Shown here piece by piece: positions 1-8,763 of a stretch of 64,000 nt of DNA (position 1 is its first letter; every line of letters begins with the position of its first letter). The translations under genes were made by a program, and so were the position numbers. Under the pieces are notes generated by a model, which did not search any database, had not been told where the DNA came from, and saw only the letters and a program-made list of their open reading frames with translations. This stretch comes from Curtobacterium pusillum (lineage in GTDB: Bacteria > Actinomycetota > Actinomycetes > Actinomycetales > Microbacteriaceae): the NCBI GenBank assembly GCA_002025645.1, contig CP018783.1, positions 248,001 to 312,000 of the forward strand, written 5' to 3'.

Positions 1-1
1 G

Positions 2-577
2 CCGACGCTGCGCGAGGAGTTCCGCGAGGCAGTCGCGGTCGACGACGCCCCGACGGTGCTCCGGTGGTCGAAAGGACAGGTCGGGCCGGACATCCCCGCG
101 CTCCGCCGGCTGGACGACGGTGTCGACGTGCTGCACGCGCCCGACTCCGGCGCCGAGGAGGACGTCCTGCTGGTCGCGGTCGGCTCGATGGTCCCGATCG
201 CCCTCGAGGCCGCAGCGCTGCTGGAGGCGCAGGGCATCGGCGTCACGGTCGTCGATCCGCGGTGGGTGGTGCCGATCCCGGTGTCGCTCGTCGAACTGTC
301 CCGGACGCACCGCCTCGTCATCACCATCGAGGACGGTGTCCGCGTCGGCGGTGTCGGGACCCGGCTGCGGCAGGACCTCCGCGCGGCGGGCGTCGACACC
401 GGGGTGAACGAGCTCGGGCTGCCGGACGAGTTCATCGACCACGCGTCGCGGTCCCAGATCCTCGCCGACGTGGGGCTGACCGCGCAGGCGATCGCCCGAG
501 ACGTCATCGACCAGGTCGTCGGCACGAAGCTGCCCCAGGCGAAGCCCGCGCGGTCGCGGTCGTCCGTCGACGGCTGA
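2..577 (+). CDS. dxs: 1-deoxy-D-xylulose-5-phosphate synthase, C-terminal part
   Basis: This is the 3' end of dxs. The enzyme condenses pyruvate with glyceraldehyde 3-phosphate using thiamine diphosphate, the first step of the MEP isoprenoid pathway. The reading frame is already open at base 2, so the start lies before the window. What remains is the end of the pyrimidine-binding domain (VGPDIPA) and the whole C-terminal transketolase-like domain: VAVGSMVPIALEAA, the TIEDGVRVGGVG segment that matches the conserved family E(E/D)(G/N)xxxGGxG region, and LPDEFIDHASRSQI. The gene ends in TGA, followed within about 20 bases by a strong hairpin. Family and domain order are clear; only the N-terminal two thirds are missing. 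Confidence 0.93.
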   Translation, partial: PTLREEFREAVAVDDAPTVLRWSKGQVGPDIPALRRLDDGVDVLHAPDSGAEEDVLLVAVGSMVPIALEAAALLEAQGIGVTVVDPRWVVPIPVSLVELSRTHRLVITIEDGVRVGGVGTRLRQDLRAAGVDTGVNELGLPDEFIDHASRSQILADVGLTAQAIARDVIDQVVGTKLPQAKPARSRSSVDG

Positions 578-597
578 GTGGACGCCGCGCCCCCGCA

Positions 598-635
598 TGA
601 ACATCGCGCCCCGTTCTCACGGGGCGCGATGTTCA
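598..635. terminator. Bidirectional terminator between dxs and the FadB-like gene
   Basis: A perfect inverted repeat has two 16-base arms (598-613 and 620-635) and a TTCTCA loop. It lies between two convergent genes, dxs ending at 577 and the FadB-like gene ending at 665, so it can serve both. There is no clear T tract, as is common in high-GC actinobacteria. Confidence 0.75.
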
Positions 636-664
636 TCTCGGGGCGCAGTCGGCGGCCGCTGGCC

Positions 665-2803
665 CTAGCGCGAGGCGGGGCCGACGATCAGCGGCTCGTG
701 GAACGCGCCGCCGAAGACCCGCTCGGACGCACCAGAGCGGTCGAGGTACGGGCTGATCCCACCGGCCTGGAACGGGTAGCCGGCGCCGAGGATCAGGCCG
801 AGGTCGATCTCCTCGACGTGCTGGACGACCCCGTCGTCGAGCATGCGGTGCAGCTCGTCGGCGAGGGCGTCCTCGAAGCGTCGCTGCATCTCGGCAGCGT
901 CGACCGGCTTCGCGTCCTTCTTCGCCGGTGCGACGAGCTTCACGGCAGCGGGGTCGTACCCGGTCGCGGCGCCCTTCTTGTCGCGGGTCAGGATGTGTCC
1001 GAACTCAGCGATCTTCTTCAGCCCGTCGCCGGGGTAGAAGCGCTCCGGCCAGGCCGCGTGGTGCGAGTCGAGCACGTGCGCACCGACCGGCAGCCCGACG
1101 AGCTCGAGCAGCTCGAACGGCGACATCGGCAGGCCGAGCGGGGCAGCGCCCTGCGCGACCACGTCGAACGACGTGCCCTCCTCGACGCCGCGCATCGCCT
1201 CGCCGAGCACCCGCGCGAGCACGCGGTTGACGACGAAGCCCGGCTGGTCGGCCGTGATGATCGCGGTCTTCTTCAGGGTCTTCGCGACGGCGAGGGCCGT
1301 GACGAGGGCCTCGTCCGAGGTCTTCGACGCGCGGACGACCTCGAGCAGCGGCATGACCGCGACCGGGTTGAAGAAGTGGAACCCGACGAGGCGTTCCGGG
1401 TTGGCGAGCACCGACGCCATCTCGTCGACCGAGAGCGACGACGTGTTCGTGGCGAGGATCGCGTCCGGGGCGATGACCTGCTCGATCTTCCGGAAGACGT
1501 CCTGCTTGACGCCCATCTCCTCGAACACGGCCTCGATCACCCAGTCGGCGTCCGCGAACGCGTCGTAGGAGACCGAGCCGGACACGAGCGCCTTGATGCG
1601 GTTCGCGTCGTCGGGGGAGACCCGGCCCTTGTCGAGCAGCTTGTCGACCTCACCGCGGATGCGTTCCACGCCGGCGTCGACACGGGTCTGGTCGACGTCC
1701 GTGATGACGACCGGGACGCCGAGGCGGCGGGCGAACAGCAGGGCGAACTGGGACGCCATGAGTCCGGCGCCGAGCACGCCGACCTTCGTGATCTTCTTCG
1801 GCTCGACGCCCTCGGGGGCACCGACGGGACGCTTCGCACGCTTATGCACGAGGTCGAAGGCGTACATCGACGCGGCGAACTGGTCACCCGAGATGAGGTC
1901 GGCGAGGGCGTCGTCCTCGTCGGCGAAGCGCTCGTCCAGCGATCCGGACTTGGCCGAAGCGACGAGGTCGAGGGCGCGGAACGGCGACTTCGGGACCGTG
2001 CCGATCTTCGACGCCACCTGGCCGCGGGCGACCTTGACGACGGTGCCCCACGCGGCCTTCTCGATCATGCCCGGCTCGTTCTTCCGGACGACCTTGGTCC
2101 GCCCGGACACGACGCCGTCGACCCACGCCACCGCTGAGGGCAGGAACGTGACCGAGGGGATGAGCGCGTCACCGATGCCGAGCTCGACCGCGGCCGGCCC
2201 GTCCATCAGGCGGTTGTTCTTCAGCGGGTTCTCGACGATGACGCGGAGCGCCTTCTCCGGACCGATCAGGCGCGGGAGCAGCGTGGCGCCGCCCCAGCCC
2301 GGGATGATGCCGAGGAAGACCTCGGGGAGCCCGATGCCCTGCGCCGCCGACGAGAACACGCGGTAGGTGCAGTGCAGGCCGATCTCCAGGCCGCCGCCGA
2401 GTGCGATGCCGTTGATGAACGCGAACGACGGGACGCCCAGGTCGGAGAGCCTCCGCAGGGTGGCGTGCCCGAGGGCGGCGAGGTCGTGCGCCGCCTCGCG
2501 CGACGGCACGGCGGCCGCCTGGGAGAGGTCGGCTCCGGCGGCGAAGCAGTACTCCTTGCCGGTGATCGCGACTGCCTGCACCGTACCCGCGGACGCCTCG
2601 GTCTTCAGGGTGTCGAGCACCCCGGACAGCTCGTGCAGGGTGCGCGGCCCGAGGGTGTTCGGCCGCTTGTAGTCCTTGCCGTTGTCGAGCGTGATGAGCG
2701 CGAGCGTGCCACCCGAGGGCAGCGCGACGTGCTTGAGGTACGAGTGGGTGACGACCTCGTCCTCGCTGAGGGCGAGGAGCCGGTCGTTGTCGACGATGGT
2801 CAT
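665..2803 (-). CDS. fadB: Multifunctional fatty-acid oxidation protein (enoyl-CoA hydratase / 3-hydroxyacyl-CoA dehydrogenase)
   Basis: A 712-residue FadB-like enzyme carries out two middle steps of fatty-acid beta-oxidation: hydration of enoyl-CoA and NAD-dependent oxidation of 3-hydroxyacyl-CoA. Residues about 20-260 are a crotonase domain with the oxyanion segment FAAGADLS and a second glycine-rich loop GIALGGGLEIG. From about residue 340 a Rossmann fold follows (KVGVLGAGLMASQ), then the 3HCDH C-terminal domain with QPGFVVNRVLARV. I chose the ATG at 2803 (MTIVDN), because an upstream in-frame codon would run 80 bases into the thiolase gene. It sits two bases after the thiolase stop, so the two genes form an operon and probably a functional FadBA complex. 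Confidence 0.92.
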   Translation of the reverse strand: MTIVDNDRLLALSEDEVVTHSYLKHVALPSGGTLALITLDNGKDYKRPNTLGPRTLHELSGVLDTLKTEASAGTVQAVAITGKEYCFAAGADLSQAAAVPSREAAHDLAALGHATLRRLSDLGVPSFAFINGIALGGGLEIGLHCTYRVFSSAAQGIGLPEVFLGIIPGWGGATLLPRLIGPEKALRVIVENPLKNNRLMDGPAAVELGIGDALIPSVTFLPSAVAWVDGVVSGRTKVVRKNEPGMIEKAAWGTVVKVARGQVASKIGTVPKSPFRALDLVASAKSGSLDERFADEDDALADLISGDQFAASMYAFDLVHKRAKRPVGAPEGVEPKKITKVGVLGAGLMASQFALLFARRLGVPVVITDVDQTRVDAGVERIRGEVDKLLDKGRVSPDDANRIKALVSGSVSYDAFADADWVIEAVFEEMGVKQDVFRKIEQVIAPDAILATNTSSLSVDEMASVLANPERLVGFHFFNPVAVMPLLEVVRASKTSDEALVTALAVAKTLKKTAIITADQPGFVVNRVLARVLGEAMRGVEEGTSFDVVAQGAAPLGLPMSPFELLELVGLPVGAHVLDSHHAAWPERFYPGDGLKKIAEFGHILTRDKKGAATGYDPAAVKLVAPAKKDAKPVDAAEMQRRFEDALADELHRMLDDGVVQHVEEIDLGLILGAGYPFQAGGISPYLDRSGASERVFGGAFHEPLIVGPASR

Positions 2804-2805
2804 GC

Positions 2806-4017
2806 TCACGCCGCCTTCCGTGCTGCGGACTTGCTGAAGTTCGGGTTCTCCCAGATGACGGTGCCGCCCTGGCCGAGCCCGATGCACATCGTGGTGATGC
2901 CGTACCGGACGTCGGGACGCTCGGCGAACTGCGCCGCGAGCTGGGTCATCAGGCGGACGCCGCTCGAGGCGAGCGGGTGCCCGACGGCGATCGCGCCACC
3001 CCAGGCGTTCACGTTCGTGGAATCCTGGTCGATGCCGTAGTTGTCGAGGAAGGCGAGCACCTGCACGGCGAACGCCTCGTTGATCTCGAACAGCCCGATG
3101 TCGTCGATCGTCAGACCCGCCTTGGCGAGGGCCTTGTCGGTCGCCGGGACGGGGCCGATGCCCATCACCTCGGGGTCGACGCCCGCGAACGCGAACGAGA
3201 CCATGCGCATCTTCGTCGGCAGGCCGTGCTGCTTCGCCGCGTCGGCCGACGCGAGCAGGCTCATCGTGGCGCCGTCGTTCAGGCCGGCCGCGTTGCCGGC
3301 GGTGATCCGTCCGTGGGACCGGAACGGCGTCTTCAAGGCGGCCAGTGCCTCCAGGGTGGTGCCGGGCCGGGGCGGCTCGTCACTGGAGACGATGTCCCAG
3401 CCCTCGCCGGTGTTGACCTCGACCGGCACCAGGTCGGGCTGGAGCTTGCCGGCGGCCCACGCAGCGGCGTAGCGCTGCTGGGACTGGACGGCGTAGGAGT
3501 CCGTGCGGTCCTTGGTGATCGCGGGGAAGCGGTCGTGCAGTCGCTCCGCGGTCTTGCCCATCACGAGTGCGTCGCCGTTGACCATGCGCTCCGCGATGAA
3601 GCGGGGGTTCGGGTCGGAGTTGAAGCCCATCGGGTGGCGGCCCATGTGCTCGACACCACCGGCGATCGCGACGTCCGCCGCGCCGAAGGCGATGGCTCCC
3701 GCGAGCGTGGTGACGCTCGTCATGGCGCCGGCGCACATCCGGTCGATGGCGTACCCGGGGACCGTCTTCGGGAGGCCCGCGAGCATCCCGACGGTCCGGC
3801 CGAGGGTGAGTCCCTGGTCGCCCTGCTGGGTGGTGGCCGCCACGGCGACGTCGTCGACCGCGGCTCCGTCCAGCGAGGCGTTCCGGTCGAGGAGTCCGCG
3901 CATCGCGTGCACCGCGAGGTCGTCGGCGCGGGTCTTCCAGAACACCCCCTTCTCCCCGGCTCGTCCGAACGGTGTCCGAACGCCGTCAACGAAGACGACG
4001 TCTGCTGCCTTTGGCAA
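2806..4017 (-). CDS. fadA: Acetyl-CoA acyltransferase (thiolase II)
   Basis: This 403-residue thiolase catalyses the last step of beta-oxidation, cleaving 3-ketoacyl-CoA to acetyl-CoA and a shortened acyl-CoA. The nucleophilic cysteine is in RMCAGAMTS (about Cys95). The other active-site blocks are NEAFAVQVL, GGAIAVGHPLASSG and TMCIGLGQG with the second cysteine. The likely start is TTG at 4017: it is preceded by GGAGG at a good distance, and the protein then begins LPKAADVVFVDG, as thiolases do. The ATG at 4038 would add seven unsupported residues. It is first in an operon with the FadB-like gene, stop and start two bases apart. Confidence 0.92.
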   Translation of the reverse strand: MPKAADVVFVDGVRTPFGRAGEKGVFWKTRADDLAVHAMRGLLDRNASLDGAAVDDVAVAATTQQGDQGLTLGRTVGMLAGLPKTVPGYAIDRMCAGAMTSVTTLAGAIAFGAADVAIAGGVEHMGRHPMGFNSDPNPRFIAERMVNGDALVMGKTAERLHDRFPAITKDRTDSYAVQSQQRYAAAWAAGKLQPDLVPVEVNTGEGWDIVSSDEPPRPGTTLEALAALKTPFRSHGRITAGNAAGLNDGATMSLLASADAAKQHGLPTKMRMVSFAFAGVDPEVMGIGPVPATDKALAKAGLTIDDIGLFEINEAFAVQVLAFLDNYGIDQDSTNVNAWGGAIAVGHPLASSGVRLMTQLAAQFAERPDVRYGITTMCIGLGQGGTVIWENPNFSKSAARKAA

Positions 4018-4144
4018 TCTGGGCCTCCAGATCCTCATCGATCAGGTCGAGGCACGTTCCGCCCCGACCGGCCGGGACGTACCCGGCACGCAGGGTCGAC
4101 GCTATGCCCCGAGCCTGTGCGGACGCATGCCGGTTGGGGCGTTC

Positions 4145-5371
4145 CTACGACTCCGTGTTGCTCTCGGCAGCAGGCTCCTGTGCAGCAGCGACAAAGGCGT
4201 GCGCGATGATCGACGCGGTCTCCTCGACCTGCCAAGGACGGGCGTCGTGCGCGGCGAGGACGGCCCCGACGGTCTCGGTGGCGATCGGCTGCGGCGGCTC
4301 CCACGAGACGACCCGGAGCGTCTCCGGGGTCAGCAGGTTCTCGACGGGCAGGTCGAGCTCCTCGGCGCGCGTGACCACGGCGGCGCGTGCGGCCTTGTAC
4401 CGGCGGTCGGCGGCCGGGTTGCGGTCCGCCCAGGCGCGGGGCGGCGGCAGCGTGGCCTCGCCGGTGCCGCGGAGCTTCGGGAGGTCCTCGGTGGTGCGGC
4501 CCTCTTCGACGGCGGCCCACCAGCGGTCGAGCTCGGCGCGGCTCGCACGGCCGGTGAAGGCCTTCACGCCGCTCAGCTCGCCCTTCGACGCCGGGTTCGC
4601 TGCAGCAGCCGCGACGATCGCCGAGTCCGGGATGGTGCGGCCGGGCGCGATGTCGGCTTCCCGGGCGTAGGCGTCGCGCGCGGTCCAGAGCGACCGGGCG
4701 ATCGCCAGGGCCCGGGTCCCGCGCAGGGCGTGCATGCCGGACAGCCGGCGCCAGGGTTCCGCCTTCGGGGGCTTCGGCGCCCGGGTGAGGACGGCCGCGA
4801 ACTCCTCCTCGGCGATCCGCGACTTGCCGGCCTCGTCGAGCTTCTCCGCGAGGGCGTCGCGGAGGTCGGGGAGCAGTTCGACGTCGAGCGACGCGTACAC
4901 GAGCCACGACTGCGGGAGCGGGCGGGTCGACCAGTCCGCGGCGGAGTGCGCCTTCGCGAGCGTGATGCCGAGCAGCTGCTCGACGACCGCGCCGAGTCCG
5001 ACGCGCGGGAACCCGGCGATCCGGGCGCCGAGCTCGGTGTCGAAGATGCGGGTGGGGACGAGGCCGACCTCCTGCAGGCACGGCAGGTCCTGCGAGGCCG
5101 CGTGGAACAGCCACTCCTCGTCGACGATGGCGTCCTGCAGCTCGGAGAAGTCGCCGATCGGGATCGGGTCGAACAGGAACGCACCCGCGCCGCGGCGGAA
5201 CACCTGGATGAGGTACGCGCGCTGCGAGTAGCGGTAGCCGCTGGCGCGCTCCGCGTCGAGGGCGACGGGTCCGTGCCCGGCGGCGATGGCGGCGACGGCC
5301 TCCAGGTACTCCTCGTGGGTCTCGATGACCTTCACCGCGTCATGCGAGTCCTCGAAGGCAGGGTCAGTCAC
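4145..5371 (-). CDS. rnd: Ribonuclease D family 3'-5' exoribonuclease
   Basis: A 408-residue DEDDy exonuclease trims 3' ends of structured RNAs, as RNase D does for tRNA. Metal-binding acidic residues are visible in VALDAERASGY (DxE), HAASQDLPCL and the YASLDVELL (Y-x3-D) block. A helical HRDC-type region follows from about residue 210 (WRRLSGMHALRGTRAL), and the tail probably forms the second HRDC-like repeat. The start ATG overlaps the end of the DUF3000 gene by eight bases, so the pair is co-transcribed, an order I associate with Actinobacteria. A 127-base gap separates it from the thiolase gene, which is read on the same strand. Confidence 0.9.
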   Translation of the reverse strand: MTDPAFEDSHDAVKVIETHEEYLEAVAAIAAGHGPVALDAERASGYRYSQRAYLIQVFRRGAGAFLFDPIPIGDFSELQDAIVDEEWLFHAASQDLPCLQEVGLVPTRIFDTELGARIAGFPRVGLGAVVEQLLGITLAKAHSAADWSTRPLPQSWLVYASLDVELLPDLRDALAEKLDEAGKSRIAEEEFAAVLTRAPKPPKAEPWRRLSGMHALRGTRALAIARSLWTARDAYAREADIAPGRTIPDSAIVAAAAANPASKGELSGVKAFTGRASRAELDRWWAAVEEGRTTEDLPKLRGTGEATLPPPRAWADRNPAADRRYKAARAAVVTRAEELDLPVENLLTPETLRVVSWEPPQPIATETVGAVLAAHDARPWQVEETASIIAHAFVAAAQEPAAESNTES

Positions 5372-5948
5372 GGGCGAGCCTCCTCGGGGCCAACAGGGTC
5401 ACGCCGTCCGACGCGGGCGGCAGACCGGCGAGCATCGCCACGATCTCCTCCCAGGCCTCGACGTGTGCGGTGAGGTCGTCCCCGCGCGGGGTCCACGAGG
5501 CACGCAGCTCGAGCTGCGCCCCGTCGCCCTGCGCCGCGAGGTCGCCGTAGCCGCGCGAGATGATCTTGGTCGCCGTTCCAGAGGCGTGGTCGTAGGTGGC
5601 ACCGTGCGCCGCCAGGGCGTCCACGAGCCAACTCCACGTCACGTCGGCGACGAACTCGTCGACGCCGATCTCGGGTTCCAGCGGTGCCTGGGCGAACGTC
5701 ACGATGCGGAACGCGCCGCCCCAGCCCTCGGGTTCGTCCGGGTCGTGCAGGGCGATGAACCGGCCCGTGCCGAGGTCGGAGTCGATGCCGTGCGCAGCAC
5801 CCGAGACGTCCGCCGCGAGGGCGATCGAGAAGGGCGCGATGCGCGAGGGCGAGGGGATCTCGGTGATCGTCGTCTCGGCGCGGGTGCCACCCGACGCCAC
5901 GAACGCACGGAGCCGCGCGAACGCGTCGGGCTCTCGGGTTTCGGACAC
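5364..5948 (-). CDS. DUF3000 domain protein
   Basis: A 194-residue protein that I recognise as the actinobacterial DUF3000 family, whose function is not known. Typical features are the opening TxITEIPSPSRIAPFSIALAADV and a middle block with ALHDPDEPEGWGGAFRIVTF. It has no signal peptide or membrane segment, so it should be cytosolic. Translation probably starts at GTG 5948, six bases after a TAGTCT hexamer, which suggests a leaderless transcript. It overlaps rnd by eight bases, so a link to RNA processing is possible but rests on position only. Confidence 0.8.
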   Translation of the reverse strand: MSETREPDAFARLRAFVASGGTRAETTITEIPSPSRIAPFSIALAADVSGAAHGIDSDLGTGRFIALHDPDEPEGWGGAFRIVTFAQAPLEPEIGVDEFVADVTWSWLVDALAAHGATYDHASGTATKIISRGYGDLAAQGDGAQLELRASWTPRGDDLTAHVEAWEEIVAMLAGLPPASDGVTLLAPRRLARD

Positions 5949-5954
5949 GAATGC

Positions 5955-5964
5955 AGACTAGGCT
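5955..5964. promoter_or_regulatory. Overlapping divergent -10 hexamers of DUF3000 and the hydrolase gene
   Basis: Minus-strand TAGTCT (5955-5960) is six bases from GTG 5948. Plus-strand TAGGCT (5959-5964) is seven bases from ATG 5972. The two hexamers share two bases. Both spacings fit leaderless actinobacterial transcripts. No clear -35 element is visible on either side. Confidence 0.55.
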
Positions 5965-5971
5965 CCGGACC

Positions 5972-7195
5972 ATGTCCCGATCCGCGCGACCCGCCGAGGA
6001 CGTCGTCCAGGAGACCGCACGATCGGCCGGGTTCGTCGCACTGGGAGCGGGCATCGCAGCGGCCGCCGTCACCACCGCGGTGATCGGCGGGTTCGTCGCG
6101 GCGGTGGCACGGGCGGTGGTCACCCCCGACCGCAAGCGCACCGAACGCGTCCCGATCCACGCCGTCGACCCCGTTCGGGGGACCGTGACGCTCGAGCGCA
6201 CCGCGGACACCGAGCTGCAGGGCCGCTACAGCCTCTGGTTCGGCGGCGGCACCGGACACATGCGCGTCGGCGAGGTCCTCGGCACGACCGACGCGACCGT
6301 GACCCGTCGGATCATCGCGATCGACGCCGGCGATCCCACGGCGGCCCGGCGCGGTCGGTGGGGCGGTTGGTTCTACCTGACGCCTGGCGAGCTCGACGTC
6401 CCCGTCGAGGACGTCGACGTCTCCACCCCGAACGGCCCCGCGCCGGCGTGGGTGATCCGCGCGGACGACCCCGACGCACCCTGGGCCGTCCTCGTGCACG
6501 GCCGCGGCGTGACCCGCGCCGAGACGATCCGCGCCGTGCCGGTCTTCCGGGCGGCGGGGTACTCCGTGGTGCTGGCGAGCTGGCGGAACGACGGGGTCGC
6601 CCCGCGGAGCGTCGACGGCCGCTACGGTCTCGGCAGCACCGAGTGGGAGGACATCGACGCCGTCCTCCGCTGGGTCTCCGGCCAGGGCGCGTCGAGCGTC
6701 GTGCTCATGGGCTGGTCGATGGGCGGCGCGGTCGTGCTGCAGACCCTCGTCCGCTCACGGTTCGCGGGACTCGTCGACGGCGTCGTGCTCGAGTCGCCCG
6801 TCGTCGACTGGCACGCGGTCCTCAAGTCGCAGAGTCAGCTGCTCCGCCTGCCGCGGCCGGTCCGGAAGGTCGCCCAGCGACTCCTCCGCACGCCCGTGCT
6901 GCACCGGCTCACGGGCCTCCGTCAACCGGTCGACCTCCGCGAGCTCGACATGGTCGCGCGCGCCGACGAGCTGCACGTCCCCATCCTCCTCATGCACAGC
7001 GACGACGACGGCTTCGTCCCGTCCTCGGCGTCGCACGCCCTGGCCGAGGCCCGCCCGGACCTGGTGCGGCTCGAGATCCAGACGACAGCCCGGCACACCA
7101 AGCTCTGGAACCACGACGCCGACTGGTTCGACGCCCGCATCCTCGCGTGGCTGACCGAGGTGGTCCAGCGCGACGGTGCGGCCAGCGCGCGGTAG
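5972..7195 (+). CDS. Membrane-anchored alpha/beta hydrolase
   Basis: A 407-residue hydrolase. After a short basic start, residues about 15-45 form one membrane helix (FVALGAGIAAAAVTTAVIGG). About 100 residues of an N-terminal domain of unknown fold follow. From about residue 155 comes an alpha/beta-hydrolase core: oxyanion segment VLVHGRGVTR, nucleophile elbow GWSMGG, acid residue in HSDDDGFVP and histidine in ARHTKLWN. The substrate cannot be read from the sequence. The start is taken as ATG 5972 rather than 5951, because TAGGCT seven bases upstream gives a leaderless promoter. The gene ends before a 46-base palindrome. Confidence 0.82.
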   Translation: MSRSARPAEDVVQETARSAGFVALGAGIAAAAVTTAVIGGFVAAVARAVVTPDRKRTERVPIHAVDPVRGTVTLERTADTELQGRYSLWFGGGTGHMRVGEVLGTTDATVTRRIIAIDAGDPTAARRGRWGGWFYLTPGELDVPVEDVDVSTPNGPAPAWVIRADDPDAPWAVLVHGRGVTRAETIRAVPVFRAAGYSVVLASWRNDGVAPRSVDGRYGLGSTEWEDIDAVLRWVSGQGASSVVLMGWSMGGAVVLQTLVRSRFAGLVDGVVLESPVVDWHAVLKSQSQLLRLPRPVRKVAQRLLRTPVLHRLTGLRQPVDLRELDMVARADELHVPILLMHSDDDGFVPSSASHALAEARPDLVRLEIQTTARHTKLWNHDADWFDARILAWLTEVVQRDGAASAR

Positions 7196-7208
7196 ACGCG
7201 ACCGCACG

Positions 7209-7254
7209 ACGGACGGGAGGCACGGTGCCAGCTGGCACCGTGCCTCCCGTCCGT
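7209..7254. terminator. Perfect 46-base palindrome, family 1, between convergent genes
   Basis: Two 22-base arms with a GC centre are perfectly complementary. The core is GGGAGGCACGGTGCC. It lies between the hydrolase (ends 7195) and sufE (ends 7268), so it probably terminates both. Related palindromes stand at 17830, 20020, 49197 and 54628. Confidence 0.75.
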
Positions 7255-7267
7255 AACGTGGTGGCGT

Positions 7268-7720
7268 CTACGCGACCGCGGCCTGCGTCTTCACCTGCCG
7301 CTGCACCCGGCCCAGCATCCCGACCATGCCGCGGATCCGCAGCGGGCTGACCGCGTCGCTCAACCCGATCGTCAACGGGTAGTCCGCCGGGACGGCGAGC
7401 ACCTGCTCGACCGTCAGGCCGGAGAGCCCCTGCGCCAGGATCGACGCGAAGCCGCGCGTGGTCGGTGCCTCGCGCGGTGCGGTGGCGTGCATCCGGACGA
7501 TCCCGGGAGCGTCGCCGTCCTCGCCCACGGTGACCGTGATGAAGACGGGCGACTGGCACTCCTCGACGCGTTCGAGTTCGTCTTCGTGCCCCTGCAGGCG
7601 CTCGGGCAGCGCCGGGAGCTCGTTGGAGAACTCCAGGAGCAGCTGCAGGCGGTCCTGCTGGGAGAGCTCGAGGAAGTCGTCGCGGATCTCGGCGAGGGAC
7701 TGGGGGAGTGCGTCGGTCAT
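7268..7720 (-). CDS. sufE: SufE-family sulfur acceptor protein
   Basis: A 150-residue SufE-like protein. The family takes persulfide sulfur from a cysteine desulfurase and passes it on for iron-sulfur cluster assembly. The family layout is visible: an early helix ([18 protein letters not shown]), then [13 protein letters not shown] with the acceptor cysteine, [15 protein letters not shown], and a C-terminal [16 protein letters not shown]. The gene starts at ATG 7720, overlapping the last bases of sseA as ATGA, so the two are translationally coupled. A sulfurtransferase partner fits the sulfur-transfer role. In some actinobacteria this pair stands apart from the suf operon, as here. Confidence 0.88.
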   Translation of the reverse strand: MTDALPQSLAEIRDDFLELSQQDRLQLLLEFSNELPALPERLQGHEDELERVEECQSPVFITVTVGEDGDAPGIVRMHATAPREAPTTRGFASILAQGLSGLTVEQVLAVPADYPLTIGLSDAVSPLRIRGMVGMLGRVQRQVKTQAAVA

Positions 7721-8622
7721 CGGTCGGTGATCGTACCCGGTTCGGTGCCGACGGCGATCGGGACGCGGACGGCGCTGCCCCACTCGGTCCACGAGCCGTC
7801 GTAGTTGCGGACGTTCTCGTACCCGAGCAGGTGCTGCAGGACGAACCAGGTGTGGCTCGACCGCTCGCCGATGCGGCAGTACGCGATCACCTCGTCCGCG
7901 TCGCCGATGCCGGCGCCGTCGCGGTAGATCGCGTCGAGCTCCTCGCGGGTCTTGAAGGTGCCGTCCGGTGCTGCCGCCGTGGCCCAGGGGATGTTCACGG
8001 CGGTGGGGACGTGGCCGGCTCGCAGGGCGCCCTCCTCCGGGTAGTCCGGTGCCGTCGTCCGCTCGCCGGAGTACTCCGGCGCGCTGCGGACGTCGATGAG
8101 GGGCTTGCCGAGGTGCGCGAGGACGTCGTCCTTGTACGCACGGATCTCGGTGTCGACCCGGTCGACGACGGGGTACTCGGCCGGGGTGACGACGGTGGCG
8201 TCCGTCGTGAGCGCGCGGTCCTCGGCGATCCACTTCGCACGGCCGCCGTCGAGCAGGCGGACGTCCTCGTGCCCGAAGAGGGAGAACACCCAGAGGGCGT
8301 ACGCGGCCCACCAGTTGTTCTTGTCGCCGTAGATGACGACGGTGGTCTCGCGACCGATGCCCTTGCTGCCGAGGAGTTCGGCGAAGGCCTCACCGTCGAC
8401 GTAGTCGCGGAGCACCGGGTCGTTGAGGTCGGTGTGCCAGTCGATCTTCACGGAGCCGGGGATGTGCCCCGTCTCGTACAGCAGGACGTCCTCGTCGGAC
8501 TCCACGACGACCAGGTCGGGGGTGCGGGCGTCCAGCTGTTCCTGCAGCCACTCGGTGGAGACGAGTCGCTCCGGGTGGGCGTAGGCGGTGAACTTCTCGG
8601 ACGTGTCGACCGGTGCGGTCAT
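7717..8622 (-). CDS. sseA: Thiosulfate/3-mercaptopyruvate sulfurtransferase
   Basis: This 301-residue enzyme has two rhodanese domains. The N-terminal domain (residues about 15-130) has [10 protein letters not shown] but no active cysteine, as is usual. The C-terminal domain (about 160-285) has [22 protein letters not shown] and the active loop CRIGERSSH with the catalytic cysteine. It moves sulfane sulfur from thiosulfate or mercaptopyruvate to an acceptor in the cytosol. The start has a strong ribosome site (GGAGGT eight bases upstream). It is first in an operon with sufE, which its stop overlaps by four bases, and is divergent from zapE. Confidence 0.9.
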   Translation of the reverse strand: MTAPVDTSEKFTAYAHPERLVSTEWLQEQLDARTPDLVVVESDEDVLLYETGHIPGSVKIDWHTDLNDPVLRDYVDGEAFAELLGSKGIGRETTVVIYGDKNNWWAAYALWVFSLFGHEDVRLLDGGRAKWIAEDRALTTDATVVTPAEYPVVDRVDTEIRAYKDDVLAHLGKPLIDVRSAPEYSGERTTAPDYPEEGALRAGHVPTAVNIPWATAAAPDGTFKTREELDAIYRDGAGIGDADEVIAYCRIGERSSHTWFVLQHLLGYENVRNYDGSWTEWGSAVRVPIAVGTEPGTITDR

Positions 8623-8686
8623 GGTGGGCTACCTCCAGGTGGTCATCCGGCACCGGACTAGGATCGGTCGTCGGTGCCTGTGGGCA

Positions 8687-8706
8687 ACGGTACGCGGACG
8701 TACCGT
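8687..8706. promoter_or_regulatory. Inverted repeat between divergent sseA and zapE
   Basis: ACGGTACG-CGGA-CGTACCGT is a perfect 8-base inverted repeat with a 4-base spacer. It lies 65 bases upstream of sseA and 58 bases upstream of zapE. The size and position fit a dimeric repressor or activator site, but no regulator is identified. Confidence 0.35.
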
Positions 8707-8763
8707 GCCCCTGACGCAACGTGACACCCCACGACATGCTTCCCGAAGGGCCTTCCGATCTCA

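Noticed and set aside
578-2137. 519-codon plus-strand open frame after dxs
   Set aside because: Antisense to the FadB-like gene; contains the terminator at its start and no recognisable domain.
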